From assembly GCA_029554925.1 (NCBI GenBank), contig JAKPUV010000655.1, positions 1 to 5,493 of the forward strand: a stretch of 5,493 nt of DNA. Reading direction: 5' to 3'. The stretch comes from Candidatus Hydrogenedentota bacterium (GTDB lineage Bacteria > Hydrogenedentota > Hydrogenedentia > Hydrogenedentales > CAITNO01). The position numbers were made by a program, and so were the translations under genes. The notes under the pieces were generated by a model, which did no database searches, had not been told where the DNA came from, and saw only the letters and a program-made list of their open reading frames with translations. Below are positions 4,490-5,493 of this stretch, piece after piece (positions within the stretch are counted from its first letter, which is position 1; the number at the start of each line of letters is the position of its first letter).

Positions 4490-5493
4490 TCAGCGGGTGA
4501 AGGCCACGGACCAGCGGGTCTCCCCGGTTTCCGCGGGCGTGAACCGGAGGGTGAGCGCGGGGCCGTCCTGCGCGAGGGGCGAGGGCGCGCCGTTGACCAG
4601 GGCCTGCCCGGGCCGCCACGGGTCCGGACAGAGGAAAGTGAGCGCGCACGGGGTGCCCGCAACGGTGTTGAACGCGCCGGAGAGCGTGCCCGTGGCGGGG
4701 TCCCAGGCAAGGCCGCGCTGGTCAAGGGCGCCCATGCACAGGTGGTTGTCGGCGGCGACAAACTGCGGCCGCCCCTCGTCGGGGCGCAGGCCGAACAGGC
4801 GCACGCTGGCCGGGGCGACCTCGGCCTGGAGGGCGCCCTCCACGCGGCCAAGGTAGCGGCCCGCCCAGAAGTCGTAGACCGTGTGGTAGGCCTTGGGGTC
4901 GAGACCGAGCGCGGACAGGGAGATGTCGTGGGTGCGCGGGGCGCCGGTCTCCCAGTTGAACAGGGCGAGCAGGTAAAACTTCTCCTCACCGTTGCGCAGG
5001 GGCAGGAACCACACGGCGGGGGAATCCTCCTGGAAGAGGTCCACGGGCCGCGCCGGGTTCGGCGGCACGGGCAGCAGGCGGCGCAGGATGTCCACCTGGT
5101 CCGGCGTCAGGTCGGCGAAGGCGTCGCCGATCTTGACCACGCCGCCGGTGAGGGCCGCGCCGGTGAGCCACGCGGCGCCCTGGTCCCGCGTGAGACGCGG
5201 CTTGTCGAGGGCGTTCCAGCGCCTCAGCGTGCCCTCGTGGCCGAAGAAGGCGCAGTCCTGGTCGGGCAGGTAGAGGCCCGGCGCGACGTAGAAGCGGCGG
5301 ATGGTGTTGGTGAGGGTGTCCACAGCGCCCCAGTTTTTCTGGAGGTTGTCGGATTTCCAGACAGGGTCGCAGTCGCGGCCCGTGCGCACGCCCTCCGCGA
5401 GGGCGCCGTTCACTGGCTGCGGGGTCATGGTAAGGAGAAAGGTGCCCTTCCGCATGCCGGCGCGCAGGGCCTCCATGCCGAGGCGCAGGCGCT
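4490..5493 (-). CDS. Alpha-galactosidase-like glycoside hydrolase (clan GH-D, GH36-like), C-terminal part, 5' end outside window
   Basis: The frame is open to the right edge; the Met codon at 5476-5474 is probably internal, with RLRLG read before it. Counting from that Met, TMTPQPVNGALAEG (16-29) and VRTGRDCDPVW (30-40) correspond to the GH36/GH27 segment holding the acid/base aspartate, R-x-G-x-D with Asp35 (5374-5372). YLPDQDCAFF (69-78) resembles the D-P-D-C region. LTRDQGAAWLTGAALTGG (95-112), KIGDAFADL and ILRRLLP (130-136) complete the barrel end. From about 145 a beta-sandwich domain follows (LLALFNWETG, VYDFWAGRYLG, RPQFVAADNHL), typical of retaining alpha-galactosidases. The nucleophile aspartate and any signal peptide are outside. 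The likely reaction is retaining hydrolysis of a terminal alpha-galactoside or related sugar; the exact substrate cannot be read. Confidence 0.82.
   Translation of the reverse strand, partial: RLRLGMEALRAGMRKGTFLLTMTPQPVNGALAEGVRTGRDCDPVWKSDNLQKNWGAVDTLTNTIRRFYVAPGLYLPDQDCAFFGHEGTLRRWNALDKPRLTRDQGAAWLTGAALTGGVVKIGDAFADLTPDQVDILRRLLPVPPNPARPVDLFQEDSPAVWFLPLRNGEEKFYLLALFNWETGAPRTHDISLSALGLDPKAYHTVYDFWAGRYLGRVEGALQAEVAPASVRLFGLRPDEGRPQFVAADNHLCMGALDQRGLAWDPATGTLSGAFNTVAGTPCALTFLCPDPWRPGQALVNGAPSPLAQDGPALTLRFTPAETGETRWSVAFTR

Noticed and set aside
3732..4856. A 374-codon plus-strand frame opposite the flavodoxin gene
   Set aside because: It is the antisense of well-supported coding sequence, with no ribosome-binding site and no domain.
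3979..4989. A 336-codon minus-strand frame across the flavodoxin and glycosidase genes
   Set aside because: It overlaps two genes with clear family motifs and is a Pro/Arg/Ser-rich out-of-frame translation.

Overview
This is a GC-rich bacterial window in which every gene I can support lies on the minus strand, so it reads from right to left. Only proteins and intergenic signals are visible; there is no rRNA, tRNA, CRISPR array or transposase. The genes suggest a Gram-negative-like environmental bacterium. A secreted protein with two-component-regulator-type propeller repeats, a GH-D clan glycoside hydrolase, a long-chain flavodoxin, a bS21 protein and ComEC would fit the Planctomycetes/Lentisphaerae/Hydrogenedentes range or a GC-rich deltaproteobacterial lineage. 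That placement is an inference and weak. The presence of bS21 argues against Actinobacteria.

In transcription order the layout is as follows. (1) 5493-4490 is the C-terminal part of an alpha-galactosidase-like enzyme (clan GH-D, GH36-like), cut by the window edge. (2) An 86-bp gap with two or three GC hairpins leads to 4403-3897, a complete long-chain flavodoxin. (3) A perfect 8-bp hairpin follows, then a near-consensus sigma70 promoter (3857-3829) and a structured leader of about 127 nt for rpsU (3695-3510). rpsU encodes the small ribosomal protein bS21, starts at TTG and ends at a textbook Rho-independent terminator (3470-3441). (4) 3307-1124 is a 727-residue exported protein with N-terminal beta-propeller repeats and a large C-terminal helical domain that looks like a six-hairpin (alpha/alpha) toroid. 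(5) A second near-consensus sigma70 promoter (1105-1076), with a perfect palindrome inside its spacer, drives comEC (1020 to beyond position 1), the DNA-uptake channel protein, which is cut by the window start.

The genes do not form an obvious single pathway. The rpsU unit is transcriptionally insulated by its own promoter and terminator, and comEC has its own promoter. The two carbohydrate- or sensor-like proteins may share a lifestyle role (polysaccharide use) but are separated by the housekeeping genes. The most interesting material is non-coding. The rpsU leader contains an anti-Shine-Dalgarno-like CCUCCC that can pair either with a decoy GGGAGG in the leader or with the real ribosome-binding site. 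A palindrome-containing repeat of 21-23 bp flanks the propeller gene. GC palindromes sit directly against two stop codons and inside the comEC promoter.
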